A stretch of 64,000 bases of DNA from Heterocephalus glaber (Eukaryota; Chordata; Mammalia; Rodentia; Bathyergidae): NCBI RefSeq assembly GCF_000247695.1, contig NW_004624730.1:26267051-26331050 (forward strand). The letters run 5' to 3'. A program made the position numbers and the translations under genes. A model generated the notes under the pieces. That model did no database searches and had not been told where the DNA came from. It was given only the letters and a program-made list of their open reading frames with translations. Positions 12,061 to 23,339 of this stretch are shown piece after piece. Position 1 is the first letter of the stretch; each line of letters opens with the position of its first letter.

Positions 12061-13345
12061 ATCTAGAGATAAAAATGTCAAATATTATGAAATCTTCTAC
12101 CTAATTTCTCTGGAAATGAATTTCTCTGAAAAACAGAAAAGCAAGCTCCTAAGGAAGAAATTTATAACAATAAGATACAATAATAAGAAACTGCTGCAAA
12201 GTGCAGTAAGAGTCTGATAGAAAAGCTTGACAGAGATAACTGTAGATCTCAAACAGCCCTACCAAACCACAATTCTTCAAAATACATGACATACCCTGAA
12301 GGAAAAATCGACATCTCTCATGTGCAAGAACAGAAACAAGAGAGTCTACTTGATCACTTGAGCTGCCCCAGACAATTTTACACCAAAAAGTACAAAAGGC
12401 TAGCTGAATGAAGAAACATATATATGCATTGTGCTTTGTGTTTTTAGAAAAAAGGCTACAGGCACAGCATCTACATTGAAAACAACTGTAATGCTTCTGA
12501 TCTCTGTTACATGAGCACTAATAAAATTTACAGAAACTCAAATGTAAATTGGGATTTTTTTCTGCTGTTCTGGGACATGCTATGACTTTTGTATGACTTG
12601 ACAATCAAACAGATAATCCAAAAAGAATTCAAGATATTCAAACAGTGATTTATAATATATATAAATAATTAGCATAGCACAAAATAGCGAAAAATGTTGC
12701 CACAGAACAAATAAAATGATGACCAAGGCTATTGCCATGATTTACCATCACTCAATAAAACAATTTCTACTAAAAAATAACACCTTAAGGCAAAAAACAA
12801 AGAGCTTTGAAAAGATATAGTACAAGTCAACATAGAGATGAAATATAAGCTCATAAAGCTTGAGAGTGTGAAAAAGAAAAGTGAACCATCAGAGAAGGGA
12901 AATCCACACTGAAATCAGAATTTAAAAAGGCTAGTCACTGATAAAAGCATAGGAAAGATGAGGGAACTAGGACTGAGAAAACCAAAATTAGAAAGATGGA
13001 AGGAATTAGAAATAAGATGATACCCAGGAAGAACAAACAAAAGCCATCTAACAGAAATAAAATAGAACAAGAAAACAGTATTTAAAGAAAGGTTTCCAGG
13101 AAAAGAAAAGAAAAAAAGCCTTGAATCCAAAGACACGTTTCAGGAAACATCAATAGAGAAATCCTGGTTATATTGCTGGACTTTACAGAAATAAACAAGA
13201 ACAAAAATCAGGATTCTCCACAGAAATATTCAACACAAAATACAATGATACAATGACAGCACAAATTCTAAATGAAAGAATGGGTGATCCAATTATATAC
13301 AAGGGCAATTTGATATTTAAGTATTAAAGTGATAGAAGAAATAAA
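12061..13345. other. Unclassified AT-rich flank
   Basis: No exon or recognisable repeat. Purine-rich stretches near 12840-13130 produce only fortuitous short frames. Confidence 0.35.
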
Positions 13346-13595
13346 ATACAATGGTCAAGAGAGCTAGACTTGCAAATTCAAACCTTAATTCTGCCAATTT
13401 AACTATACAGCCTCAGAAAGGTTGCTTAACCCATTGGGCCTTGAGCTTCCTCAGTTGTAATAGTTACACAATTAAAGTAAATACCTCATAGGACTATTGT
13501 ATTTTTAAAAAGCTAATGCATTCAAATCATTCAGAACAGTGCCAGGACTATGTTAAGTGCTACATATGACCCTGCTGCTATTATTAGTTACAATG
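13346..13595 (+). repeat. MIR SINE, sense, copy 1 of an adjacent pair
   Basis: It follows the MIR order: ACTTGCAAATTCAAACC, a CTTCCTCAGTTGTAA block, CCTCATAGGACTATTG, and CAGAACAGTGCCAGGACTAT near the end. Confidence 0.75.
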
Positions 13596-13639
13596 TTATT
13601 ATGACAACACAACATTTCTGAATACTCAAGAATGCAAGG

Positions 13640-13885
13640 AATGGGCAACATAATATAAATGTTAAACTTACAAGATCTAGAATCAAACTGCTGGAAATAC
13701 CAGTTAGGTCACTCACTAGCTGTGTGACATTGCACAAGTCACCTAACAGTTCTGTGCCTCAGCTTCCTAATCTATAAAATGTGGCTAATAATTATACTAA
13801 TTTAATAAAGCTGTTGTGAATTAATACACTTAAAACACTTAGATTACATGTATAACAGCTATTAAGTGCTCAATAAATGTATGGG
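13640..13885 (+). repeat. MIR SINE, sense, copy 2
   Basis: CTAGCTGTGTGACATTGCAC, TGTGCCTCAGCTTCCTAATC and GTGCTCAATAAATG are near-textbook MIR core and tail segments. It lies about 50 bases after the first copy in the same orientation. Confidence 0.85.
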
Positions 13886-14059
13886 ATATTAAAAAGAATA
13901 TTTTAAAAATAATATTCTCTGAGAACATTGTTTCAAATAGAATAACCTCCTCAACTGTAACTACTATTCCCTGGAATGGCTGCATCTTATCGATTCTCAG
14001 TATTTTAGTTTAAGAGATCTCTTCAGAAGATCTACTACAAACAAATATTAGAACAGAAG

Positions 14060-15150
14060 TTTCTTCCTACTTCACCAGCTACTTGTGTCTTGCCAGGCCT
14101 CTTTTCTAACTTTATTCGGTCCCTTAGATGACCACATTCAGTCTCTTGGTTTCAATTACCATCTACACACACGTGATTTTCAAACTTGCATATCAAACTG
14201 AGAACTCTCCCATGAACTCTACTCTACATCCAACTATCTGGCATTGCCAACTGGAAATTTCATAAACATCTAATGATTGATATGTCCAAAACTGAACTTC
14301 TGCTCTTACTTGAAAAAAACTCTGCTCCTCCTAAAACCCTGACTCTGCAAATGGCAATTCCATCCTTCTAGTCATGTAGGTGAAAGGCCCTAGAGTTATG
14401 ATTCTTCTCCCTCTCACCCAATATCATATCAACATGTTCTGTTGGTTCTATTTTCAACGTATAATAGAATCCAACCATTTCTCACCCTCTTCATCACAAC
14501 TGCGGTGGTAAAAACTAGTATCATCTATTACTGTAATTCTTGCCACAGATTTTCCTATCTAGGACCTTCTTCAAAAGTCTGAATGTGAATAAGCAGATAG
14601 ACTGATCCTTTCAAACTGTAAACCAAATTATCTCAGATTATCAATCACTCTCCTGGCTCCAAACTCCTCAAGATATTTCTCATGAAAAGTAAAAGCTAAT
14701 GTCCCTGAAATATGCCACAATGCGTTATACAATCCTCATCCATACAATCTGACAACTCTCTAATACCATGACTATTTTCCCTCTTGCTCATATTATCCAG
14801 CTACATTTAAGTCTTTTTCCATCAAGTTGACCACAAATGCTCCAAACTCAAGTTTTTTTTACTTGGTATTCCTTCTGTCTAAAATACCCCCAACCTCAAT
14901 CTCCTTTAGATCTCTGTTCACATCACCTTCTCATTGAGGTCTTTCCTGAATGCCTTATTAAAATACCATCAGCATTCACTTATCCCCTTTCTCCACTTTT
15001 TTCTGCATAAATCTTAATGTTTGTCAGTTGTCTGTTTCTTCCCATGAAAATATAAATGCCTTGATAACAGCGATTTGTTTCATCCTGATGTATCACAATA
15101 TGTATATGTGCCAGGTACACAGGAGGCATTTAATAAATTTTAGTTAAAAG
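14060..15150 (+). repeat. L2 LINE 3' portion, old
   Basis: Blocks in L2 order: ACATCTAATGATTGATATGT then CCAAAACTGAACTTCTGCTC, CAATATCATATCAACATGTT, CTCTGTTCACATCACCTTCT then CATTGAGGTCTTTCCTGAAT, and a tail ending AGGCATTTAATAAATTTTAG. High divergence fits the age of L2. Confidence 0.8.
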
Positions 15151-15159
15151 AATATAAAA

Positions 15160-16070
15160 AAAATGCAATTACCACTGTGAAAATTTGGCATTTTAAAACC
15201 TCTAGCTTGAAACATCTTTTCCTTCCTGACCTTTTGAGTTCTTACCAAATCTCCTTTGTACTTGCCTCATTGAAGTTTCCATGTTCTGAAGATTCACCTA
15301 TTTTTACAGACTTATCCTGCCTTCACTTGTCTCCTATTCATACTGGTCCCTATGGACAATCACAACAATGTGCTTTTGCTTATATAAAATTATTCACCTT
15401 CTACCAATTACTAATTCCTTTCTTCAGTCAATTTCTATTCTTAGATTCCCACATTTTGTTGGAAAGTCATGTTGACTAGCTTCTCTACATGTATCCAATA
15501 CTACAAAGAACATTCTGCCACTCTAAAACTCATCTTTTAAGGCAGTTGCAAATACAGTCTATCTTTCTCAATTTCCTACTCTGTAGATACCCTGGCCTCA
15601 ACTCATTGACTATGTCATCTTTTAACACTATTTCCTTCCATATTGGGCTTCATTTTTTTTTACCAATTAGCTTTATTCTCTTCTGTACCTGTAGACTCTT
15701 CACTCTCTTCCTCTTAAAAGCATGATTACTCAAATATCAATCCCATTCAATGACCACACTTTGTTCTTTTTAAAGCTGAACTTAGTGAAAAAAATGATCC
15801 ATCTCTACAGTCACAGTCCACTCTGACAATTTAGCTACCTACCTCATTCTAAGAGTTTATGCCGACTCTTGAATCACAAAATTAAACAGCCTTCTCTGAG
15901 TCTCTGCACTTATGTGATACTACTGACTGACCATTCTCGCTTTCTTCTGATTCTGTAACTTTATTCTTTACTTTCTTCACACTTTCTCTTGGATAAATCT
16001 ACAGTAGCTTATTGTTATCTTATTTGTGACTCATACACACTCCCCTCAAAGATGCAAATCTTACTAGGTC
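15160..16070. repeat. Old unresolved repeat, pyrimidine-rich
   Basis: CT-rich sequence with the texture of an old LINE (possibly L2-related), similar in style to 41030-41600. I cannot align it to a named consensus by eye. Its open frames (15177-15479 and 15489-15725) lack any family features. Confidence 0.3.
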
Positions 16071-16074
16071 TTTC

Positions 16075-16092
16075 ACACACACACACACACGT
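16075..16092 (+). repeat. (CA)n microsatellite
   Basis: Eight or nine uninterrupted CA units. Confidence 0.9.
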
Positions 16093-16401
16093 ATGTATAC
16101 ATTCTTCAAAATGTTTTTTTTCTACTCCCGTGACACAAAGTCAGAAATAGAATCAAGCAAGGTCTCACGACTACAATTCAGAATTGACTATTTTATGCTA
16201 ACTTTTTATTTTTTCTAGACTTAAGGAATTACTTACCTGGTGAATTATACTATTATTTCACTTGCTTCAATTATTAATTTGTTAAAATTTTATAAATATA
16301 TGAGACTTCATTGCTAATAACAAGTCTAAAACAATGCCATTCAGTTAATGGAAACAAAGAAATAAAACAAAGACTTATAACATGGTTTCCTTTCTCCATA
16401 C

Positions 16402-16581
16402 CTTCCAATAGTAGCTTTGCCTTCATTTTTCACAGACTGATAAATCTTTCTCTCTTCATCTGAAAGTGTAATGTGCTGAATGAATACTTTACGTTCTGGT
16501 AACTCCAAAACAGGTTTTCCTTTAATTTTACTTGTCTTTGTTCGTCTAAGTGTGATATTTTTAATTAGGGACTGTAAGCGC
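16402..16581 (-). CDS. HLTF: HLTF exon 16 of 16 in window (end of first ATPase lobe)
   Basis: It encodes RLQSLIKNITLRRTKTSKIK, KPVLELPERKVFIQHITLSD and EERKIYQSVKNEGKATIG. The LRRTK block is the conserved SNF2 segment joining the two lobes. The acceptor is TTATTAG at 16582 and the donor GTATGG is at 16401. It ends in phase 2. The next expected coding block (YFNEGTVLAHYAD in the family) was looked for in 1-16400 on the minus strand and not found, so the rest of the gene probably lies outside the window. Confidence 0.97.
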
Positions 16582-16589
16582 CTAATAAA

Positions 16590-17990
16590 AATAAAGCAAT
16601 TAATTTTTTATTTTTATATAAGATGATCAAATAGAAACAAAAAGTATATTTTAATTTATTATTATTTTATAACCTTAAAGGTTTTCTTTAAAAATTCCTT
16701 ATTTAGGCCTTTATCCAATCTGATAATTAGAAATATTCTACAAACAGAAAATTGCTGTAGGCAACCAAGATGCATCATGTAAAGGTACAAGTTCCCAATG
16801 AGAAATGTAAATGTTTTGTATACCTAAAATGAAAATAAAAATAAAAGAAAAAAAAATAAAAAGAAAAGAAAAGAATTTAAGAAAAAAAAAAAAGAAAGAA
16901 AATTGTAGGGAGCAAGTGCACTGAAATTTCCCTTCAATTCCATACCTATCATCATTGTTTAATCTTCCTGTATCTTGTCTTTTTCTTATGCTCTTCTCTC
17001 AGTTTTTACTCTAGTTATGAACCTTTAATTTCTCCACTGTCTTGACAACTATAATACTCAACAGTCAACACTCAAATTCTAACCAAGCACCAATTAAGTA
17101 CAAAGCACTTTATTAAATATTCTAAAAATATAAAGAAATACCTTTTCTCTTTTTAAGTTAAAAAAAATCCTATCTTCTATAATATGAAAATAAAACATAT
17201 AAATCAAATTTTTAAAAAGCAATGAGTGGCCCTCAGATAAAACATGAGAATTCAGAAGACTGAGAAATGCCTTCTCAGTACCATAATTTTTACATTTCCC
17301 TCTCAACGTCAGAAAAAGAGGGCATATTAGTTCCTTAAGGAAATGTTTTCCCTAACAGTGAAATACAGTTTCTTAACTTGGAGTTCAAATAGTTCAAAGA
17401 AATTGTGTGGATAGCTTTGCCAAATAGAATAGAGGCTTTTGAATATTTTTTCACTGTGACTCACAGTAAGAAACACATTTTACTCCACACAGTGAACATA
17501 CACAAAAACATTTCCCAAAACAATATGTATGACACACTCTGAAATTTTTTTATCTGCACTAGTCCTTTTTTCTGTTTTAATGCTGACTACTACCTTTATA
17601 ATGATTTTATAACCTGCTAATAGCTCTCAAATCTTGTGTTTAAAAACCATTGGTCTACACAAAAATCCTGAACCATCTTAGCAGAGCACATGATAAAATG
17701 GCTACCACCAGACTGAGTTTTCATTTATGTTCTCAACTCATCTGTGTCCACAAAAAATAACCATATGAAAACTCCCACAGAACTTTATTGTACATCATTT
17801 AATCACTACTATGTAAAGACATATAGGAGCTTAGCCAATACACATTAAATGTTCTTCTTCAAAAGATATAGCTTTTCCTATCACTGCTAAATTTGTTAAT
17901 GATGGTTTTGGGGATAACAGCAACAAGCAAAGACCATAAAGGTAAGCCTTTCCTTTCAATTTGGCTCTACATAATAAGGAAGGGCAGTTA
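16590..17990. other. HLTF intron, mostly unique
   Basis: AT-rich intron between exons 15 and 16. It holds an A-rich simple stretch at 16826-16905 and nothing else I can name. Confidence 0.5.
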
Positions 17991-17994
17991 CTGA

Positions 17995-18197
17995 TACAGT
18001 GGTACCTTTGTTCCCAGTGCTTTTGTTTGCAAACAATTTGGTTTGTAAACAGAAGTGTTTTGCAAAATTTTGTTTTTTCTTGTAAACTCTGCATCGGGTG
18101 ACAAATACTACCATAGCTCTCCCTCACAAACACAAATGTCGCCATCTTTTCCAGAATCTTGAAACGAATTAAGTTCGTGAACCAAGGTACCACTGTA
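17995..18197 (+). mobile_element. Mariner-like MITE, copy 2 (complete)
   Basis: About 200 bp with inverted termini: left CAGTGGTACCTTTGTTC, right the complement of CAGTGGTACCTTGGTTC. TA flanks both ends, as expected of Tc1/mariner TA target duplications. There is no coding capacity; the minus-strand frame here is fortuitous. It lies in the intron after HLTF exon 15. Confidence 0.8.
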
Positions 18198-18369
18198 ATT
18201 AGAAGTCTTTCATCTTCCTAAGCAAGAGTTGCTGGGTTCTGAGAATCAAAGTATCTGAAACATGCTCACTTTTAGGGGACTAAAATCAAGGTTTAAATAA
18301 AAATAGGTAACAGAAGAGTAACTAGTCCACTAATTGAGCTAATAAATGAGCCGTCATGAAATTACTTAC

Positions 18370-18505
18370 CTAAGTCCTGCTTCATCTCCCATTGTAACGG
18401 GACGCTGTATTGTTCTATGCCACCATTCTCTATCAAGAAATGGTTTAAGTTTTAAAAAGGAAAGAAGAGACCACAAATCCTTTAAAGAATTCTGGATAGG
18501 AGTAC
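18370..18505 (-). CDS. HLTF: HLTF exon 15 of 16 (SNF2 motif III)
   Basis: It encodes TPIQNSLKDLWSLLSFLKLK and then REWWHRTIQRPVTMGDEAGL. TPIQN completes motif III of the SNF2 ATPase. The acceptor is TTTCTAG at 18506 and the donor GTAAGT is at 18369. Phase 1 in, 2 out. A mariner-like MITE lies about 170 bases downstream of the donor. Confidence 0.97.
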
Positions 18506-18519
18506 CTAGAAACAAATAG

Positions 18520-19240
18520 GAAACTGTTAAACTTTGGTTTTGCTGATTCTTTTTTTTTATTTGATGGTGGTGCTGGATATCAAACCTAAGGATTCACACT
18601 TGCTAGGAAAATGCTGCACATCTGAGTCAGCCCCACAGCTCCAGTTATAACTATTTGAACCACAGCATCTAATAAGACTATTTACCTTGCCTAATCAGAG
18701 ACAAGAGCTGAAAATGGATACTCTGCACCAGGTATACCGCTATCAAGCTGTGCCAATAATCCTTTTCCAATCATATATACATCTCCAAATACAGTTCTGC
18801 CCGAACTTTTAGCTCCTACTTGCCATACCCAGTAAATTCAACTTTCTCTTTACCAAGTACATTACTTACTTAGTTTTTTAAATAAATAGCAGTAACAAGA
18901 AAGAAAGTGGAACTAATTTAAGTTTATATTCTTTTTCCCACATTCTAGTAAAGGTGTCATGGGAAGCACATGGGCTCCAAAATGGGTAAAAACAACAACA
19001 AAAAAATCAAAAGTTTCATTGATGGATTAGTTCTACTCTTTCCTGAAATTCAAGAATAAGTACAGTTGATTGTTCCATAAATTAAATATAACCCCAAAAT
19101 TTGTTATATCATGGGAAATTATGAGGCACAAATCAAAACATTTTATTAAATGGTTTATGATTAATTTTGGAATAGACATATTCACTTTAAGTTTCCAAAG
19201 TCACACTGCCAAGTTAATGACACATTTTAGAGAATTAACT
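18520..19240. other. HLTF intron with an ID-like remnant
   Basis: 18550-18645 contains a degenerate antisense SINE-like block (GGATATCAAACC and a CACAGCTCCAG end). The remainder is unclassified AT-rich intron. Confidence 0.35.
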
Positions 19241-19244
19241 TTTT

Positions 19245-20950
19245 AAAAGTTTAATACAAGATATTCACTTTCACCATTTTTATGCAACACAATACTAGGG
19301 ATCCTAGCTAGAGCAATCAGGAAAAAACAAAAAATAAAATGCAACCAAATTGGAAAAGAGGAAGTCAAATTACCACTGTTTACAGATGATATTTTATATT
19401 TAGAAAACCCTGCCCTCCAATAAAAATTATAACTAATAAATTCTTCAAAGATTAGGGTACAACACAACCACCAAAAAATTAGTTGCATTTCTATAAGCCA
19501 ATAGCACATTCTCTCTTATAATCTGAAAAAGACATCAAGCAAGCAATCTCATTTACAATACCTACCACAAACAAACACAACCCAGGAATAAAATGAACCA
19601 AAAGTGAAAAATCTCTTCAATGAGAACTATGAAACAATAACAAAAGGAATTGAAGAGAGCACAAAAAAGTGGGAAAACATTCCATTTGAAAAATATTATG
19701 AAAATGTCCATACTATCTAAACTGATCTATAGATTTAATGCAATCCTTATCAAAATACCAATGACATTCTTTACAAAACTGGAAAAAATAACCCTAAAAT
19801 TCATATAGAAGCAAAAAAAAAGACCCTGTATAGTCAAACCAATGTTGAGTAAAAACAACAAAGAAGGAAGCACTATACTACCTAACTTCAACATATATTA
19901 CAACCTACAGCAAATAACACAGCACTGTAATGAGACAGATTAGAGCGATTATAAGTGAACCCACATACCACAGTCAAAGGATCTTCAACAAATTCACTGA
20001 AAGATACATTAAGTAAAGGACAGTAAAGGACAATCTTTTCAAAAACAAATAACACATGAAAAATGGATATCCCCATGCACAAGAATGAAACTAGACTCCT
20101 TTGTCTTACCATTTACAAAAATTAACTCAAGGGGCTGGGGATTTAACTCAGTGACACTGTGCCTGCCTCATAAGTGCAAGGTCCTGAGTTTGATCCCCGG
20201 TACAAAGAAAAAAAAAAAATCAACTTGAAATGGATTAGAGACTTAAATGCAAGACCTAAAAGTAATAAAACTAGTATAAAAAATTAAGTAAAATGCTTTA
20301 GGACACTGGAATGGGCAATAGATTTTTGGATCAGACCCCCAAAGCACAGAAAATAAAAGCAAAAGTAGACAAATGGGATTACATCAAGCTAAAAAGCTTT
20401 GCATAACAAAGAAAACAATTAACAGAGTGAAGAGACAACCTACAGAAAAGGAGAAATTTCTGCAAACTATATATCAGCATCTGACAAAGGTGTTAATATC
20501 CAGAATATATAGGGAACACAACTCAATAGCAAAAAACAAAAACAATCACTAATAATCAAGAACACGTACATCAAAACCACAATGAAGTATCACCTCATTC
20601 CAGTAAGAATGGCTAACATCAAAAAGACAAAATATAAATGCTATCAGGATGTGAGTACAAGAGAACATTTATACACCACTGGTGGGGAATATAAATTAAT
20701 ATAGACATCAAGAACTATGGAAAGCAATATAAAAAGTTGATCCCATAGAAAATAAGAGGAAAATGGTGGCTACTAGAAGCTGAGAAATGTGGAGGGAGAA
20801 AAGGATAAGCAAAGATTAGATATATTAGTAATTGGTACTAAGGTACAGTTAATTAGGAGAAATATGTTCTACTGTTCTATTGCACAGTAGGTTGACTACA
20901 ATGATAATGCACTGAACATTTCAAAAATCTAGAAGATTGTGTTTTCATCA
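19245..20950 (+). mobile_element. Old L1 fragment (reverse transcriptase to 3' end)
   Basis: The RT block near 19370-19400 reads as [12 protein letters not shown] in one frame. Later segments match the ORF2 C-terminal region and a 3'UTR without a clear poly(A). It is more diverged than the other L1s here. An ID-like SINE is inserted at 20131-20219. Confidence 0.75.
20131..20219 (+). mobile_element. ID-like tRNA-derived SINE
   Basis: GGGCTGGGGATTTAACTCAG (A box), a B box GTTTGATCCCC and a 13-bp A tail with one G near its start. It lies within the old L1 fragment. Confidence 0.85.
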
Positions 20951-21121
20951 GAAAGAAAAATTGTCTTGGGTGATAAACATGCCTACTCTGATTTGAACAT
21001 TACACAAGTATACTTGTATTGAAACATTACATGGTACCTCATAAATATATGTGGCATTTATGTGTCAAATTTAAAAAGTGTTAAAGGCAAACCAAAGTTT
21101 AATGCTATCATGATTACCTAC

Positions 21122-21260
21122 CTGTCAATACCCATCTTCTTTCTGCTTCTAAATCAAGAACAGCTTTTGTCTGCTGGGCATTTGGATTTCGTATGGCATG
21201 CCCTTCATCCAGGATCACTCTTAGCCACCTTATGCTATGCAGTGGACTATCACCTTTAGT
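21122..21260 (-). CDS. HLTF: HLTF exon 14 of 16 (DEGH box)
   Basis: It encodes TKGDSPLHSIRWLRVILDEG, HAIRNPNAQQTKAVLDL and RRWVLTG. DEGH is the Walker B motif (motif II) that coordinates magnesium and activates water for ATP hydrolysis. LTG begins motif III. The acceptor is TATTTCAG at 21261 and the donor GTAGGT is at 21121. It is phase 0 in and ends with one base of the glycine codon. L1 fragments flank it on both sides. Confidence 0.97.
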
Positions 21261-21299
21261 CTGAAATAAATGATTCATATAAATTAAAATACTCAGCAC

Positions 21300-21975
21300 T
21301 GGGCAACAAGAGCAAAGCAGGTGGCATCACAATCCCAGACTTCAAATTATAGTACAAAGCTACAGTGATAAAAGCAGCATGGTACAAAAGCATGCACATA
21401 TATCAATGAAACACACTAGAGGATGCAGAAACCCCAGGCACATTCCAAAATCTGATCTTTTGACAAAGTGGCTGAAAGCATGCAAGAGGAAAGATAGCCT
21501 TTTTAACATATGATGCTGGGAAAACTGGCTATCTACATGCAGAAGATTAAACTGAAACCCATATCTCTAACCATGCTCTGAACTAATGTCAAAATGGTCC
21601 AACGATCTAAATGTTAAAAGAGAAACAATTAACCTGCTGGAAGATGAAATAGGGAAAAGTCCTGAAGCCAGGTGTAAGGCAAGGACTTTTTGAACAGAAC
21701 CCCAGTTACATAAGATATAATACTAAGAATTAACAAATGGGATTATAGCAAGTTAAAAAGCTTCTGCACAGCAAATGAAATAACCGAAACAGTGACTAGA
21801 CAACCTACAGAAAGAAAAAAAGAATTGCCAGCTACTCCTCAGAAGATTAAAATCTAGAATGAAGAACTCAAATTAGATAAACCAAAATAAAAGACACAAT
21901 CAAAAAATGAGCAACTGAAGTGAACAGACACATCTCATAAAAAAAATACAAATGGCCAATAAAATAAATACACGA
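21300..21975 (+). mobile_element. L1 ORF2 C-terminal fragment, cut at its 3' side
   Basis: It starts in the TGGGCAACAAGAGCAAAGCA region with GGTGGCATCACAATCCCAGA following, passes through GATCTTTTGACAAAGTGGCT, and ends inside AATGGCCAATAAAATAAATA. The normal L1 3' end is missing here. A homologous stretch reappears at 24605. Confidence 0.8.
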
Positions 21976-21984
21976 GCAGTGCTG

Positions 21985-22145
21985 ACAGATTCAAAGGAAC
22001 GGCGGGGCAGGGTCCTTGAAGTGTGTGGTAGCAATGAAGCCCTCAACCCTGGACCCTATCTTCACCTTCTGCAGAAGCTGCAGTCCCTGGCCAGCAGGCT
22101 AGTTTGCGAGAAGGCCCGGTTGCAGAGAGCACTTGACTGAGAAGA
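21985..22145 (+). pseudogene. GC-rich coding-like fragment of unknown origin, joined to the STYX copy
   Basis: It reads in one frame as VLEVCGSNEALNPGPYLHLL then QKLQSLASRLVCEKARLQRA, a leucine/arginine-rich helical pattern ending in a TGA at 22138-22140. Base composition is far more GC-rich and CpG-containing than its surroundings, so it looks like cDNA. I do not recognise the source gene. It runs directly into STYX sequence at about 22149. Confidence 0.4.
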
Positions 22146-22148
22146 CAG

Positions 22149-22960
22149 CAGAATTTACTAATGGGAGCTTACAAACTGGAGGGAAAATTCTTGTCTGTGA
22201 AAATGCAGGGATCTCCAGCATTGCTGCCTTTGGTACTGCATACATTATGTAAGCATGTGGAATGAAGTATAGAGCTGCACTTGCTTATGTCAAAGAAAGA
22301 TGCTTTTGCATTAATCCTAATAACCAGATTTGTCCATTGGTTTCAGGCAGTTTGAAAAGAACACATGAAGATGATGATGATGATTTTGGCAGTACAAAGT
22401 GGCAACTGAACAGAATGGCTAACTCAAGATGAACATTATACAGGATGTGAATTTTGATTTGGGAAGAGAAAATACTAAAGATGATAATAATGTACAATAG
22501 TGAAAACACAAGAAGTTTCTTTTTCAATTATATGTTGCTTCTAGACACATTGTACTGCAACTTGCTGAGCAATGTTTTAACATGACGTTGGACTTCTACA
22601 ACGGATGGCACCAATGGTTTTACTTTTTTTTTCTTTTTTAAACTTTACAGTTTTTTTATAAAACAGGAATTTTGGACTCACAATGAGTTATTGTAATAGT
22701 GTACTTTTCACACTTGAAATGTATTTACATGATATAAAGTTTTTACTTTAAACAAAATACAAGTTAGGGAGGATTTGTTTATAAATTTTAGGTAATTTCT
22801 AACAAGTGAATTTCCTGGAGCTTGCTAAAAATTGATTTTGTGTTCCATATTTTACATTTAAAAATAATTTTATAGTTACACTTTATGATGGAGCCTCTTA
22901 CAGAAACATTAACAAAATGCAGGAATCTGCCCTTTAGTATTAAGTCAATAAATTAATGAC
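22149..22960 (+). pseudogene. STYX: STYX processed pseudogene, 5'-truncated
   Basis: STYX is a catalytically dead dual-specificity phosphatase-like protein that binds phosphorylated targets. The copy starts in EFINGSLQTGGKILVCENAG, passes ISSIAAFGTAYIM with an in-frame stop, then KERCFCINPN, and ends near GSLKRTHEDDDDDFGSTKWQ (stop region about 22430). The sequence after that is presumed 3'UTR, with an AATAAA at 22948. No introns and several disabling changes. The 5' two thirds of the coding region is missing, replaced by the foreign fragment before it. Confidence 0.85.
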
Positions 22961-23180
22961 CATTTTTTAAATCCTTGATCCCTTATTAGCTAACTATCCT
23001 TACTTTTACTTAATCCAATTAATGCTTCCTTATTACCTTCCACAATTTGTTTATGCTACAGGGGAAAAAGAGTTTAATTATCAAAAAAAGATGTTTTGCT
23101 TAATAGTACCAGATGCTCAAAAACAAGAGTAGTGTTAAGATTTTCAAGTGACTCTCTTTTCTTTTGAAGTGCATAAATCT

Positions 23181-23276
23181 TTTTGGTTTTTAAAGACAGG
23201 ATCTTGCTCTGTACCCCAGGCTGGCCTCCAACTTGGGATCTTCCTGTTTCACCCTCTCAGGATTATAGGGCAGAAA
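23181..23276 (-). mobile_element. B1 SINE, antisense
   Basis: AAAGACAGGATCTTGCTCTG, CCCCAGGCTGGCCTCCAACT and AGGATTATAGGG are in antisense B1 order. Candidate direct repeats GCATAAATCTTT and ACATAAATCTTT flank it. Confidence 0.8.
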
Positions 23277-23339
23277 CACATAAATCTTTGTAGTAAGTTC
23301 TTGTGCAGCAATATCATCCTCAAAACTGAACAGCTAACT

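Noticed and set aside
15177..15725. Two adjacent plus-strand frames of 100 and 78 codons
   Set aside because: Pyrimidine-rich old repeat. No recognisable protein and no exon borders.
1..16400. Further HLTF exons (RING finger, second ATPase lobe)
   Set aside because: I looked on the minus strand for the conserved blocks that follow exon 16 and for RING cysteine patterns and saw none, so I did not list any.
17831..18193. 120-codon minus-strand frame near HLTF exon 15
   Set aside because: It coincides with the mariner-like MITE and is matched by similar fortuitous frames in its other copies.
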